From positions 1 to 7,565 of the forward strand of contig JAEZSJ010000244.1 of the NCBI GenBank assembly GCA_023443985.1: a stretch of DNA of 7,565 bases, in the 5' to 3' direction. The position numbers and the translations under genes were made by a program. The notes beneath the pieces are model-generated. The model was not told the origin of the DNA, made no database searches, and was given only the letters and a program-made list of their open reading frames with translations. This document shows, in pieces, positions 1-6,254 of this stretch (position 1 is its first letter; each line of letters starts with the position of its first letter). Origin of the DNA: Verrucomicrobiota bacterium. Its GTDB lineage: Bacteria > Verrucomicrobiota > Verrucomicrobiia > Opitutales > Opitutaceae.

Positions 1-71
1 CGGTAGCCAAGTGGTAAGGCCGAGGTCTGCAAAACCTCTATGCGCCGGTTCGATTCCGGCCCGCGCCTCCA
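1..71 (+). tRNA. tRNA-Cys (anticodon GCA), 5' end cut by window edge
   Basis: Cloverleaf read directly. The first three bases are the last three of the 5' acceptor strand. Bases 6-8 and 18-20 form the D stem (GCC/GGC). The anticodon stem is 22-26 with 34-38 (GAGGT/ACCTC) around the loop CTGCAAA, giving anticodon GCA at 29-31, which reads cysteine UGC/UGU codons. The T arm is GCCGG-TTCGATT-CCGGC at 44-60. The 3' acceptor strand CCGCGCC (61-67) implies a 5' strand GGCGCGG, so four bases are missing to the left. The discriminator is T68, and CCA is encoded at 69-71. It is the only + strand gene seen here and faces the 3' end of meaB. I saw no T-rich terminator directly after it. Confidence 0.96.
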
Positions 72-502
72 AGCTCCTCCAATCGAGAAGCGGGTTGACG
101 CATGGAATCGGGACCAGAGGAGCCGAGTGCGGCCGACGGTTCCGATGGTCTCAAGCTCAGCGATCCGACCGGATGGGATCCGGGGATCTTCGCGGCCACG
201 GGATCGTGGCTGAAACGGGCTCTCCAATCTGGGTGCGTTCTCCTCCCGCTCGCGAGCGCGCAGGACAAAGCTTCCGACTCGCCGCGTGTTCACGGACTAT
301 CAAGCCCGCCCGAGGGGCCACCTGCTGTCACAAACCGCTGGAAGCGGTCGGCGGACGCCCCAGCCGCCGACCACGCGGCGCTCCGCGAGGAGTGGTCCGC
401 CCGACCGGGCGGAGGGCCTCGGGGCGAGTCCATCGCCTCGTTCGCGTTGTCACCGCGGTGGAACCACGGGAATGGGCCACGGGGCGCGGCCCGCCATCCG
501 GC
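72..502. other. Non-coding stretch between tRNA-Cys and meaB, rich in hairpins
   Basis: No convincing gene lies in these 431 bases. One + strand reading frame opens with ATG at 102, but it resembles no family I know, uses third positions less biased to G/C than the real genes, and runs 120 bases into meaB on the other strand. The stretch instead holds several inverted repeats: CCGGAT/ATCCGG at 169-183; 193-212, which pairs fully only in + strand RNA thanks to a G-U pair; a 12-base palindrome at 247-258; and the strong hairpins at 346-372, 396-413 and 423-437. None is followed by a T run on either strand, so none is a standard intrinsic terminator. It could be the shared 3' region of converging transcripts or an unrecognised structured RNA. 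Confidence 0.6.
346..413. repeat. Two adjacent strong GC-rich hairpins
   Basis: Bases 346-354 (GGTCGGCGG) pair perfectly with 364-372 (CCGCCGACC) around a 9-base loop. Bases 396-402 (TCCGCCC) pair perfectly with 407-413 (GGGCGGA) around the 4-base loop GACC. The left arm of the first hairpin overlaps a competing stem, ACCGCT/AGCGGT at 334-348, so two exclusive folds are possible. No U tract follows on either strand. The strand and function are unknown. In sequence this GC-rich some pairing arises by chance, although a perfect 9-bp stem is less expected. Confidence 0.5.
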
Positions 503-1657
503 TCAACCGCCGAACCCGGCGCGGGCGAGCAACAGCTGGGCGGCCGCGACCGCGGGCAACCGGCCCTCGGCCACCGCACGCTCTGTCGCGTCGAGCTCCG
601 CCTTCACGCCTGGCGCGCCGTAGAAACGCGCCTTCAGCGCCTCCGCGAGCAGCGCGTGCAGCCACTCGACCGACTGTTCCTGGCGGCGCTCGGCGAGGAA
701 ACCGCCGCGCCGGCAATGTTCGAAGAACGCCTCCACCTTCTTCCAGATCTCGTCGACCCCCTCGCCGCTCACGGCCGAGCCGGCGAGTGCGGGAGTCTCC
801 CACCCGGCGGTCACGGGCTGCAGGAAATGGAGCACGCGCTGCATCTCGGCGCGCGCCGCCAGCGCCCGGGGGCGGTTGTCGCCGTCGGCCTTGTTGATCA
901 CCACGAGGTCGGCAAGCTCGATGATGCCTTTCTTGATACCCTGCATCTCGTCGCCCGCGCCGGCGATGAGCACGACGAAGAAACAATCCACCATCGAGCG
1001 CACGGTTACCTCGTTCTGCCCGACGCCGACCGTCTCGATCAGCAGCGTGTCGAACCCGGCCGCCTCGCACACGAGCATCGCCTCCCGGCTCTTGCGGGCG
1101 ACGCCGCCGAGCGACCCGCCGGAGGGCGAGGGCCGGATGAACGCCCGCGGGTGCCGGCTGAGCTTCTCCATTCGCACCTTGTCGCCGAGCACACTGCCGC
1201 CGTGCACGCTGCTCGACGGGTCGACCGCGAGCACGGCGACCTTGCGGCCGGCCTCGCAGAGCCGCGAACCGAGGCACTCGATGAACGTGCTCTTGCCGGC
1301 ACCGGGAATTCCCGTGATGCCCACCCGCATCGCGCCGCCGGTGTACGGCAACAGGCGGGTAAGCAACGCCTGCGCGAGTTCCTGGTGCGCAGGCGCGTTG
1401 CTCTCGATCAACGTGATCGCACGGGCCAGCACGCCCACATCGCCGCTACGCACACCGTTGAAGTAGTCGTCGAGCGAAAGCTGCCGCCGTTTCGGGGCGG
1501 CCAGGTGGCGCACATCCCCGCTGGGCTGCACACCGAGCGCGACCTTCGTCGCGAACTCGGCGCCCGCGTTGTCCGGCACCCAGTCCGGCTTGGCGTCGAG
1601 CCCGTGGCCGTGGTGCGGATCGGGAAGCGGTTGGTCGGTGCAGGCGGGAGCAGGCAT
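503..1657 (-). CDS. meaB: Methylmalonyl-CoA mutase-associated GTPase MeaB (ArgK/MeaB family)
   Basis: A 384-residue G3E-type P-loop GTPase. MeaB proteins bind cobalamin-dependent methylmalonyl-CoA mutase in the cytoplasm, gate cofactor loading and protect or reactivate the enzyme. Visible motifs are Walker A GIPGAGKST (116-124), the family stretch AVDPSSS (144-150), the switch motif ETVGVGQNE (208-216), DEMQGIKKGI (236-245) and the guanine-specificity motif NKAD (255-258). The helical C-terminal part (about 305-384) matches the family's dimerisation region. The ATG at 1657 was chosen because it is the last ATG before the conserved core, which begins near residue 60. An upstream in-frame ATG at 1816 would add 53 residues with no family character. 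Even so, the protein is about 60 residues longer at the N terminus than short MeaB forms. No Shine-Dalgarno is seen. No mutase gene is in the window, and the gene converges on tRNA-Cys. Confidence 0.95.
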   Translation of the reverse strand: MPAPACTDQPLPDPHHGHGLDAKPDWVPDNAGAEFATKVALGVQPSGDVRHLAAPKRRQLSLDDYFNGVRSGDVGVLARAITLIESNAPAHQELAQALLTRLLPYTGGAMRVGITGIPGAGKSTFIECLGSRLCEAGRKVAVLAVDPSSSVHGGSVLGDKVRMEKLSRHPRAFIRPSPSGGSLGGVARKSREAMLVCEAAGFDTLLIETVGVGQNEVTVRSMVDCFFVVLIAGAGDEMQGIKKGIIELADLVVINKADGDNRPRALAARAEMQRVLHFLQPVTAGWETPALAGSAVSGEGVDEIWKKVEAFFEHCRRGGFLAERRQEQSVEWLHALLAEALKARFYGAPGVKAELDATERAVAEGRLPAVAAAQLLLARAGFGG

Positions 1658-1945
1658 GATGGAACGGAGCCAACATGCCGCCGCAATTCGCGGGACTTGG
1701 CAACTCGGCAACGCCGACCAGACCGCGTCGTTCATCGCCGACTGCTCGCGCAACCGCCCGACACCGGCGAGAGGCCCCGCCTGTTCCCGGCGTTGGTCGG
1801 AGACTCGCTCCGCCACCGCGCCCGAGCCGACACCTCCGTAGATCGTCCGCGCCCGCCATTCGCGACCGTGCGGCGGGGCAACGCGGCCCGCCTCAGCCGA
1901 GCGCCACGAACTGCGCTGCCGTTCGCCAGCAGCGCGGCCGGCGTA
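1658..1945. other. Non-coding gap between the pseudouridine synthase gene and meaB
   Basis: These 288 bases carry no recognisable gene. The meaB frame stays open back to 1816, but that extension has no family resemblance. Eleven bases past the pseudouridine synthase stop, on the minus strand, lies a perfect 7-bp hairpin (1913-1919 with 1929-1935, GCGCTGC/GCAGCGC, 9-base loop). It lacks a following U run, so it is at best a weak or Rho-assisted end. The meaB promoter presumably lies here, but I could not pick out convincing -35 and -10 boxes. Confidence 0.5.
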
Positions 1946-2719
1946 TTACCCTTTCAATGCCGCCTCGAACTCCGCCGGCAACTCGGCGCGCGCGCCGAAA
2001 CTCCAGTCGCGGCCGGACCAGTTGTAGCGCACCTGTGTCTCCAGCGAGTGCAGAAACAGACGTTTGGTGCGGACGAGTTTGGCGTACTCGCGGTTGCGGC
2101 GGAAATCGCCGTAGGTCTGGTCGCCGACGATCGGGAGCTGGCGGCGCGCGCATTGCACGCGCAACTGGTGCGTGCGCCCGGTCCGCGGCTTCAGTTCGAG
2201 GAGCGCGAGCGGTTGCGGCCCGCGCATGGTGCGCAGCACACGGCATTCGCTCTCCGCCGGTATGTGGCCGCCGGCTGTCGAGGACCGCACCACCCCACCC
2301 CTCCGCTCCACGGCGAGCCGGTCGCGCCAAGTCTCGCGCGGCGCGCGGGGCGTGCCGAAGACGAGCGCCACGTAGGTTTTCGCGATCGCCTTGCGCTGAA
2401 ACTGCGCCTTCACGTCGGCGGCGAGTCGGCCGTCGGCGGCGACAAGGATCACGCCGGAGGTCGCCGAATCGAGGCGGTTGAGCAGCCAGAGCCGGCGCGT
2501 GTCGCCGCCGGCCGCGTCGCACCAGAGGAAGCATTCGGCCTCGAGGTCGTACTCGGCGTCGAGCAGCGCGCGTCCACGGTCCTTGCCGCGCTCGTTGGGA
2601 TGCGAGAGCACGCCGGCGGGTTTCGCCAGCGCGCCGAGGCCGTTGCCATCGTGGCCGAGCCGTTCGACGCCGGCGACCAGCGGCAGCGACTGCCAGAAAT
2701 CTTTCGATACAGCGCTCAC
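1946..2719 (-). CDS. RluA-family RNA pseudouridine synthase
   Basis: A 257-residue protein that isomerises specific uridines in rRNA or tRNA to pseudouridine in the cytoplasm. Visible family motifs are the N-terminal LAKPAGVLSHP (31-41), the catalytic loop NRLDSATSGV (81-90) with the nucleophilic aspartate D84, KPRTGRTHQLR (177-187) and LFLHSLE (221-227). There is no N-terminal S4 domain, as in the short single-domain members (RluA, TruC and YqcB-like), so the exact target base cannot be told from sequence. The start is read as GTG at 2719: its GTGA overlaps the TGA stop of the TonB-like gene by four bases, a classic translational-coupling junction. A longer frame from ATG at 2785 would overlap that gene by 70 bases and adds nothing conserved. 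It is the last gene of the maf unit. Confidence 0.92.
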   Translation of the reverse strand: MSAVSKDFWQSLPLVAGVERLGHDGNGLGALAKPAGVLSHPNERGKDRGRALLDAEYDLEAECFLWCDAAGGDTRRLWLLNRLDSATSGVILVAADGRLAADVKAQFQRKAIAKTYVALVFGTPRAPRETWRDRLAVERRGGVVRSSTAGGHIPAESECRVLRTMRGPQPLALLELKPRTGRTHQLRVQCARRQLPIVGDQTYGDFRRNREYAKLVRTKRLFLHSLETQVRYNWSGRDWSFGARAELPAEFEAALKG

Positions 2720-3852
2720 CAGTAATGGAACGAGAACGTGATCTCCTGCTCCATCCCAAGCACGCGGACCATCTCCTCGGTCCACGGCCGGTACGGCGCG
2801 CGGGCCCGGATCGCGTCGAGGCAGGTGTAGGTGCCCACCCGGCCGGCGGCCTGTTCTCCGGTCACATCGAGGATCTCGACCTCACCCTGCGAGTTGAGCC
2901 GGAAGCGCACCGTGACGATCGAACGCGACGGCGGGTAGGTCGTCATGTCGCCCACGAGCTTCTGCCACTGCGCATCGACCGTATCGATGAGCTCCTGCAG
3001 GTAGTCGCCGAATTCGCTGAACTTCGCATCGACCCCGATCACCCCGGCGTTCGAGGCGGACAACGGCTGGTTCGCGAGCACGGCGGGACGCACATTCTGG
3101 AGCTTGGGCCTCGGCCGGGGCACCGGGCGACCGGGGAGGCCCGGGACACCCCCGCCGCTCACCGCCACTGCGGCCCGACCGCTGGTCTGGCCGTCGGGTT
3201 TGCCGTCCTGGTGTTTCTCGTCCTCGGCCTTTCCCTTCGGGGCGGTGCCGATGTTCGTGCCGATGCCGTCGGGATTGTCGCCGGTGATCTTCTCGAAGCC
3301 GGGCAACGGCTCCGTCGCCCTCGGCTGCGCGGGGTCGCCGACAATCACCGCCTGCAGGCCGGCGCCGTTTTGGCCGTTCGCGCCGGGGAGCAGGTCGGAT
3401 TCGACGGGCTGCTCACGCGAGCCGGTCACGATCGCGGTGGAGTCCTCCGCTTCGCCCGAGGTCTTGGGACGGTCGCTCCGGTCGTCGCCCGGCACGGGCT
3501 GCGCCGCCTGCTGGTTGCGCGCGCCGAAGTTGTCGGTCCGGTCCGGGTCGTTCTCCGGCGCCTCGGGATTGATCTCGACGAAACGCGTCGGCCCGTCGGA
3601 CGGGGCGTCGTCGGAGAGGAGAAACGTCAGCTCCTGCTGCTCGTATCGGTCGCTCAAAGACGCCCTGTCGTCGGCCAGCTCGTAGCCGCCACCGAAGGGA
3701 ATCTTCCCGGCCCCGAGGAAGGCCAGCAGGTGGAAGAAGATGGTGCCGAGCAGGCCGAACACGATCGGCCAACGCTCCGCCCGCGCCTCCTCACGGCGGC
3801 GTTGTTCGGCGGCGAGCACTTCCGGGGACGGAGGCGGAAGGATTTCGATCAT
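2716..3852 (-). CDS. TonB-like envelope protein (single N-terminal membrane anchor, TonB/TolA-type C-terminal domain)
   Basis: 378 residues. A charged cytoplasmic tail with an arginine/glutamate-rich helix (about 12-27) precedes one membrane segment, about 28-48 (WPIVFGLLGTIFFHLLAFLG), with the tail expected in the cytoplasm and the rest in the periplasm. Residues 55-265 are a low-complexity acidic, Gly/Pro/Asn-rich linker ending in a Pro-Arg run (GRPVPRPRPK, 241-250). Residues 275-378 form a compact domain (FGDYLQELIDTVDAQWQKLV, then VTVRFRLNSQGEVEILDV) like the C-terminal domains of TonB and TolA. TonB proteins carry proton-motive-force energy from ExbB/ExbD to outer-membrane receptors. No exbB, exbD or receptor gene is nearby, so a TonB role is inferred from architecture only. 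A TolA-like or other envelope-spanning role is possible. It starts 9 bases after the maf stop and overlaps the pseudouridine synthase start. No Shine-Dalgarno is seen. Confidence 0.75.
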   Translation of the reverse strand: MIEILPPPSPEVLAAEQRRREEARAERWPIVFGLLGTIFFHLLAFLGAGKIPFGGGYELADDRASLSDRYEQQELTFLLSDDAPSDGPTRFVEINPEAPENDPDRTDNFGARNQQAAQPVPGDDRSDRPKTSGEAEDSTAIVTGSREQPVESDLLPGANGQNGAGLQAVIVGDPAQPRATEPLPGFEKITGDNPDGIGTNIGTAPKGKAEDEKHQDGKPDGQTSGRAAVAVSGGGVPGLPGRPVPRPRPKLQNVRPAVLANQPLSASNAGVIGVDAKFSEFGDYLQELIDTVDAQWQKLVGDMTTYPPSRSIVTVRFRLNSQGEVEILDVTGEQAAGRVGTYTCLDAIRARAPYRPWTEEMVRVLGMEQEITFSFHYW

Positions 3853-3861
3853 CGGCGGCGG

Positions 3862-4440
3862 CTACAGTGTCGGCGTCAGACCCGCCCGCGCGAGCAGTTG
3901 TTTCGTTTCATCGGCGGGCAATCCGATGATGTTCGTGAGCGAGCCCGTGTAGCGCTCGACGATCAGTTCGCCGCCGTCCTGGATGCCGTAGGCGCCGGCC
4001 TTGTCGAGCGGATGACAGCCGGCGAAGTACCGGTTGATGAGCGCGTCGTCCAAGGGGCGGAAGGTCACCCGGCTCTCGATGCCGATCTCGGCGTTGCAGT
4101 GTGTCGCGCGCACCACGACCGCGGTGAACACCGAGTGGGTGCGGCCGGAGAGGCGGCGCAACATCGCACGCGCCTCGTCCAGATCGCGCGGTTTGTGAAA
4201 GACGTCGCCGTCGAGGAACACCGTGGTGTCGGCGCCGAGCACGACCGCGTCGCGGTGCCGCGCGGCGACCCAGTCGGCCTTCAGCGCGGCGTTGTGCGCC
4301 ACCATCTCCCGCGGCGTCTCGGTGGCAGCGGGCTCGTGTTCGTCCACCGCCGCCGGCACCACCGCAAAGATGAACCCCAGCCGCGCGAGGATTTCGCGCC
4401 GGCGCGGCGAGGCGGAGGCGAGGATGAGCGGCAGGTGCAT
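3862..4440 (-). CDS. maf: Maf-family nucleoside triphosphate pyrophosphatase (YhdE type)
   Basis: 192 residues, the normal family length. Maf enzymes hydrolyse non-canonical or surplus nucleoside triphosphates to monophosphate and pyrophosphate in the cytoplasm. The YhdE branch acts on dTTP, UTP and modified pyrimidine forms. Visible motifs are ILASASPRRREIL (6-18, the substrate-loop SASPRR), GADT (69-72, with the catalytic aspartate D71), HKPRD (82-86), SGRTHSVFT (98-106), DKAGAYGIQ (146-154) and NIIGLP (170-175). The DKAGAYGIQ signature favours YhdE over the m7GTP-preferring YceF branch. The ATG at 4440 directly precedes the conserved beta strand, and there is no Shine-Dalgarno. It opens the tight unit with the TonB-like and pseudouridine synthase genes (9-base gap) and lies 91 bases after topoisomerase IB. 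Confidence 0.95.
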   Translation of the reverse strand: MHLPLILASASPRRREILARLGFIFAVVPAAVDEHEPAATETPREMVAHNAALKADWVAARHRDAVVLGADTTVFLDGDVFHKPRDLDEARAMLRRLSGRTHSVFTAVVVRATHCNAEIGIESRVTFRPLDDALINRYFAGCHPLDKAGAYGIQDGGELIVERYTGSLTNIIGLPADETKQLLARAGLTPTL

Positions 4441-4483
4441 GCGGCGAAAGGTGTGGCGGAGCGAGCCGCGACGCTACAATCCG

Positions 4484-4495
4484 CCGGCGCGCCGG
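4484..4495. repeat. Perfect 12-base GC palindrome between topoisomerase IB and maf
   Basis: CCGGCGCGCCGG is self-complementary and sits mid-way in the 91-base gap, 37 bases past the topoisomerase stop and 44 bases before the maf start. It could be a hairpin base, a protein-binding dyad or chance in GC-rich DNA. No U tract follows on the minus strand, so it does not look like a terminator. Confidence 0.4.
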
Positions 4496-4531
4496 TGCCA
4501 GCGCTTTTCCGCGAGCGGCCGCGCCCCTGCC

Positions 4532-5644
4532 TCAATGCTTTCGGGGCCGGCTCGCCGCCACGGAGCGTTTCAGCCGCTCGAGCAGCGGCGCCTCCGGCCG
4601 CAGCCAACGCAACACCGCGCGCTCCGCGCCGGCCAGCGCCGGTCCGCGGGTCACGCCGTTCAGCGCTCCCCCCCCGACCGAAGCCGTCGGCTGGAGCCGC
4701 CCGCCAGCCAGATAACGCTCGAACACCGCCGGATGGATGTAGCACTTCCGGCACACCGCGGGCGTGTTGCCGAGGCGCTGCGCCACCCGGACGACCGCCG
4801 CGCGCAGGTTCGCCTTGGCCTGCCGCTTGGTCGCGAAGGCCCCGAGTTCGCCCAACGCCTCGGCGGCCAAAACCGTGCCGGCCCAGGTGCGGAAATCCTT
4901 CGCCGAAAACTCCTCGCCCGCGATCGCGCGCAGGTACGCGTTCACGTCCGCCGAGTCGATTTTCTGGGGCCGGCCCGCCTCGTCGAGGTACTGGAACAGC
5001 TCCTGCCCGGGCAGCTCCTGGAGCCGGCGCACGAGCGCGGCCAGGCGCGGGTCGTGCAGGTCGAGCTCGTGATCCTGTCCGCTCTTGCCACGGAACTCGA
5101 AATGGAGCGTACGACGGCCGATCCGCACGTGGCGGTTGCGCAACGTCGTAAGGCCGAAGGAGCGATTCTGCTTCGCGTACTCCTCGTTGCCAACGCGCAC
5201 CAGGGTGGTCTCCAGCAGCCGGACCAGCGCCGCGAGCACCTTCTCCCGGTCCAGTCGCGGACGCCGGAGGTCCTGCTCCACGCGGCGGCGGATGCGGGGC
5301 AGCGCCTGCGCGAAGGCCGCCATGCGGCCGTACTTCGCGCTGTCCCGCACCGCCGTCCAGTCCGGGTGGTAACGGTATTGTTTCCGCCCGCGGGCGTCGC
5401 GCCCCGTCGCCTGGATGTGGCCGTCGGCGCGCGGACAGATCCAGACGCGGGTCCATGCCGGCGGAATCGCCAATCGTCGGATACGAGCGAGCGTGGCGAC
5501 GTCTCGCACGGGGCACCCCGCCGGATCGAGATACCGCGGCCGCCGCGGCGGCCCGGCCCGCGTGATGCCCGGCGTCAGGTCCGAGACGTACCGGAGTCCC
5601 GCCTCCCGGACCGCGACGAGCGCGGACGTCGCCGGTCCGGCCAC
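4532..5644 (-). CDS. DNA topoisomerase IB (bacterial, poxvirus-like)
   Basis: 370 residues. Relaxes positive and negative supercoils through a 3'-phosphotyrosine intermediate, without ATP. The N-terminal DNA-binding domain is about 15-100 (AGLRYVSD, VWICPRADGHIQATGRDARGRKQYRYHP at about 68-94), followed by a catalytic domain. By alignment to the vaccinia enzyme the active site is R150 (VRVGNEEYA), K187 (FRGKSG), R252 (DFRTWAG) and nucleophile Y302 (CRKCYIHP). The remaining position, histidine in vaccinia, is probably N293 (LGNTPAVC); the Deinococcus enzyme, as I recall, also has asparagine there. The start is GTG at 5644. There is no in-frame ATG near the conserved N terminus, this GTG sits just before it, and a strong GGAGG-type Shine-Dalgarno lies upstream. 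The frame stays open to 6214, but that part overlaps ykgJ and is not conserved. A run of eight G near the 3' end is a possible slippage site. Confidence 0.95.
   Translation of the reverse strand: MAGPATSALVAVREAGLRYVSDLTPGITRAGPPRRPRYLDPAGCPVRDVATLARIRRLAIPPAWTRVWICPRADGHIQATGRDARGRKQYRYHPDWTAVRDSAKYGRMAAFAQALPRIRRRVEQDLRRPRLDREKVLAALVRLLETTLVRVGNEEYAKQNRSFGLTTLRNRHVRIGRRTLHFEFRGKSGQDHELDLHDPRLAALVRRLQELPGQELFQYLDEAGRPQKIDSADVNAYLRAIAGEEFSAKDFRTWAGTVLAAEALGELGAFATKRQAKANLRAAVVRVAQRLGNTPAVCRKCYIHPAVFERYLAGGRLQPTASVGGGALNGVTRGPALAGAERAVLRWLRPEAPLLERLKRSVAASRPRKH
4668..4675 (-). repeat. Run of eight G in the 3' part of topoisomerase IB
   Basis: The + strand reads eight C in a row, encoding G324-G326 in the topoisomerase IB tail. 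It is the longest homopolymer in the window. It lies after catalytic Y302, so a one-base slip would change only the last 45 or so residues and leave the active-site residues intact. It could be a sequencing weak spot or a natural slippage site. Confidence 0.8.
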
Positions 5645-5651
5645 ACCGGCG

Positions 5652-5659
5652 CCCCCTCC
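5652..5659 (-). promoter_or_regulatory. Ribosome binding site for topoisomerase IB
   Basis: The minus strand reads GGAGGGGG, 7 bases before the GTG at 5644 (10 bases counted from GGAGG). It is the only strong Shine-Dalgarno in the window and supports the GTG as the start where no ATG exists. Confidence 0.75.
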
Positions 5660-5819
5660 ACCGGGCAGCGCGCGCTCGCGCCGGGATGGGCGCGCTTTGC
5701 GGCCGGCCCGGCGCGGAGGCGAGGCGGAGGCGGATCTCGCCGTGGGGGAAGAGGCAGGCACGCGCCGGGAGGATAGCCCGAACGAGTGTGCCGGCCCATC
5801 GGGCGTTTTCGGTCCCACC

Positions 5820-5831
5820 TTTCCCGGGAAA
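5820..5831. promoter_or_regulatory. Perfect 12-base palindrome TTTCCCGGGAAA upstream of topoisomerase IB
   Basis: The sequence is self-complementary over 12 bases and directly abuts the hairpin at 5832-5854. It lies in the 217-base gap between ykgJ and topoisomerase IB, about 180 bases upstream of the topoisomerase start. It is a candidate dyad operator, or its T's may form a short tail to the neighbouring hairpin. I can assign no regulator. Confidence 0.4.
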
Positions 5832-5854
5832 CGCGGGCGTCGCGTCCGCCCGCG
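5832..5854 (-). terminator. Terminator-like hairpin after the YkgJ-type gene
   Basis: Bases 5832-5839 (CGCGGGCG) pair perfectly with 5847-5854 (CGCCCGCG) around a 7-base loop, starting 7 bases past the stop codon of the YkgJ-type gene. On the minus strand only three T's follow, so termination would be weak or need help. Its placement just after a stop codon is the main support. Confidence 0.45.
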
Positions 5855-5861
5855 AAGGGCC

Positions 5862-6146
5862 TCACCGCGCGCCGCCCCGGTTTCCGTCCGTGTCCGGATT
5901 TGTGGCACACTCGAGCGCGGCCAGGTAGGCGAGCGCCGCGGTCCGGTCGGCGCCGCACATCTCGGGGCACGGCCGAAGCGACGCACACACCGCCGGGCGG
6001 CGCGGATCGCCGAACAGCCGACAACGCATGGCCTCGTCCAGGTGCAGACAGGCCACGCCGGCGGGTTTGCCCCGCGGTGCGTCGGGCAACGGCGACGAGA
6101 TCGAGGGCGCGATACAGCACGCGCCGCAACCAGGGCGGCAGTCCAT
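5862..6146 (-). CDS. YkgJ-family cysteine-cluster protein (putative Fe/Zn-binding)
   Basis: 94 residues. It matches the small YkgJ family (zinc- or iron-chelating CxxxCxxCC proteins), whose biochemical function is not established. It opens with MDCRPGCGACCIAPSISS, carrying cysteines 3, 7, 10 and 11. It continues with GKPAGVACLHLD (C33), MRCRLFGDPRRPAVC (C42, C54) and MCGADR (C64). These cysteines are the likely metal ligands; C60 and C80 are extra. The ATG at 6146 was chosen because family members begin almost exactly at this MDCR. An in-frame ATG at 6173 or TTG at 6197 would add 9 or 17 non-conserved residues. It lies about 50 bases after the ndk terminator, so its own promoter must be in or near that short gap. 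A hairpin follows its stop. It shares no tight junction with topoisomerase IB, 217 bases downstream. Confidence 0.88.
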   Translation of the reverse strand: MDCRPGCGACCIAPSISSPLPDAPRGKPAGVACLHLDEAMRCRLFGDPRRPAVCASLRPCPEMCGADRTAALAYLAALECATNPDTDGNRGGAR

Positions 6147-6195
6147 TCCGCGACGATTCCCCGCCCGCTGCATTCGGCAAGCCTCGCCTCCCGGC

Positions 6196-6230
6196 AAAAA
6201 AGAATCCGCCGCACTCGCGTGCCGGCGGAT
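6196..6230 (-). terminator. Intrinsic terminator of ndk
   Basis: Read on the minus strand, 25 bases after the ndk stop: ATCCGCC (6230-6224), one bulged G, GCAC, tetraloop GCGA, GTGC, GGCGGAT (ending at 6204). This makes an 11-bp stem with one bulge and a GNRA loop, followed by TC and then six T's (6201-6196). This is a textbook Rho-independent terminator and ends the ndk transcript before ykgJ. Confidence 0.92.
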
Positions 6231-6254
6231 CCCTCCAGACGAAAATCTCGGCGC

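Noticed and set aside
1..71. Integration or attachment site at the tRNA-Cys 3' end
   Set aside because: I found no integrase gene and no repeat of the tRNA 3' end elsewhere in the window, so nothing supports an integrated element here.
102..623. A + strand frame of 173 codons beginning 31 bases after the tRNA
   Set aside because: No recognisable family, weaker third-position G/C bias than the real genes, no Shine-Dalgarno, and it overlaps the 3' end of meaB by 120 bases on the opposite strand. A small real gene cannot be fully excluded.
11..2725. A 904-codon + strand open frame antisense to meaB and the pseudouridine synthase gene
   Set aside because: It lies opposite two well-supported genes, starts inside the tRNA and shows no family motif. 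Long antisense frames are expected where coding third positions are nearly all G or C, because stop codons become rare opposite such genes.
2725..5151. An 808-codon + strand open frame antisense to the TonB-like gene, maf and part of topoisomerase IB
   Set aside because: Low-complexity Arg/Gly/Ala-rich translation with no domain, opposite three recognised genes. It is a GC-content artefact.
5645..6214. N-terminal extension of topoisomerase IB to an upstream start
   Set aside because: The frame is open, but the translation is Arg/Pro/Ala filler, overlaps ykgJ in another frame, and family members begin close to the AGLRYVSD motif.
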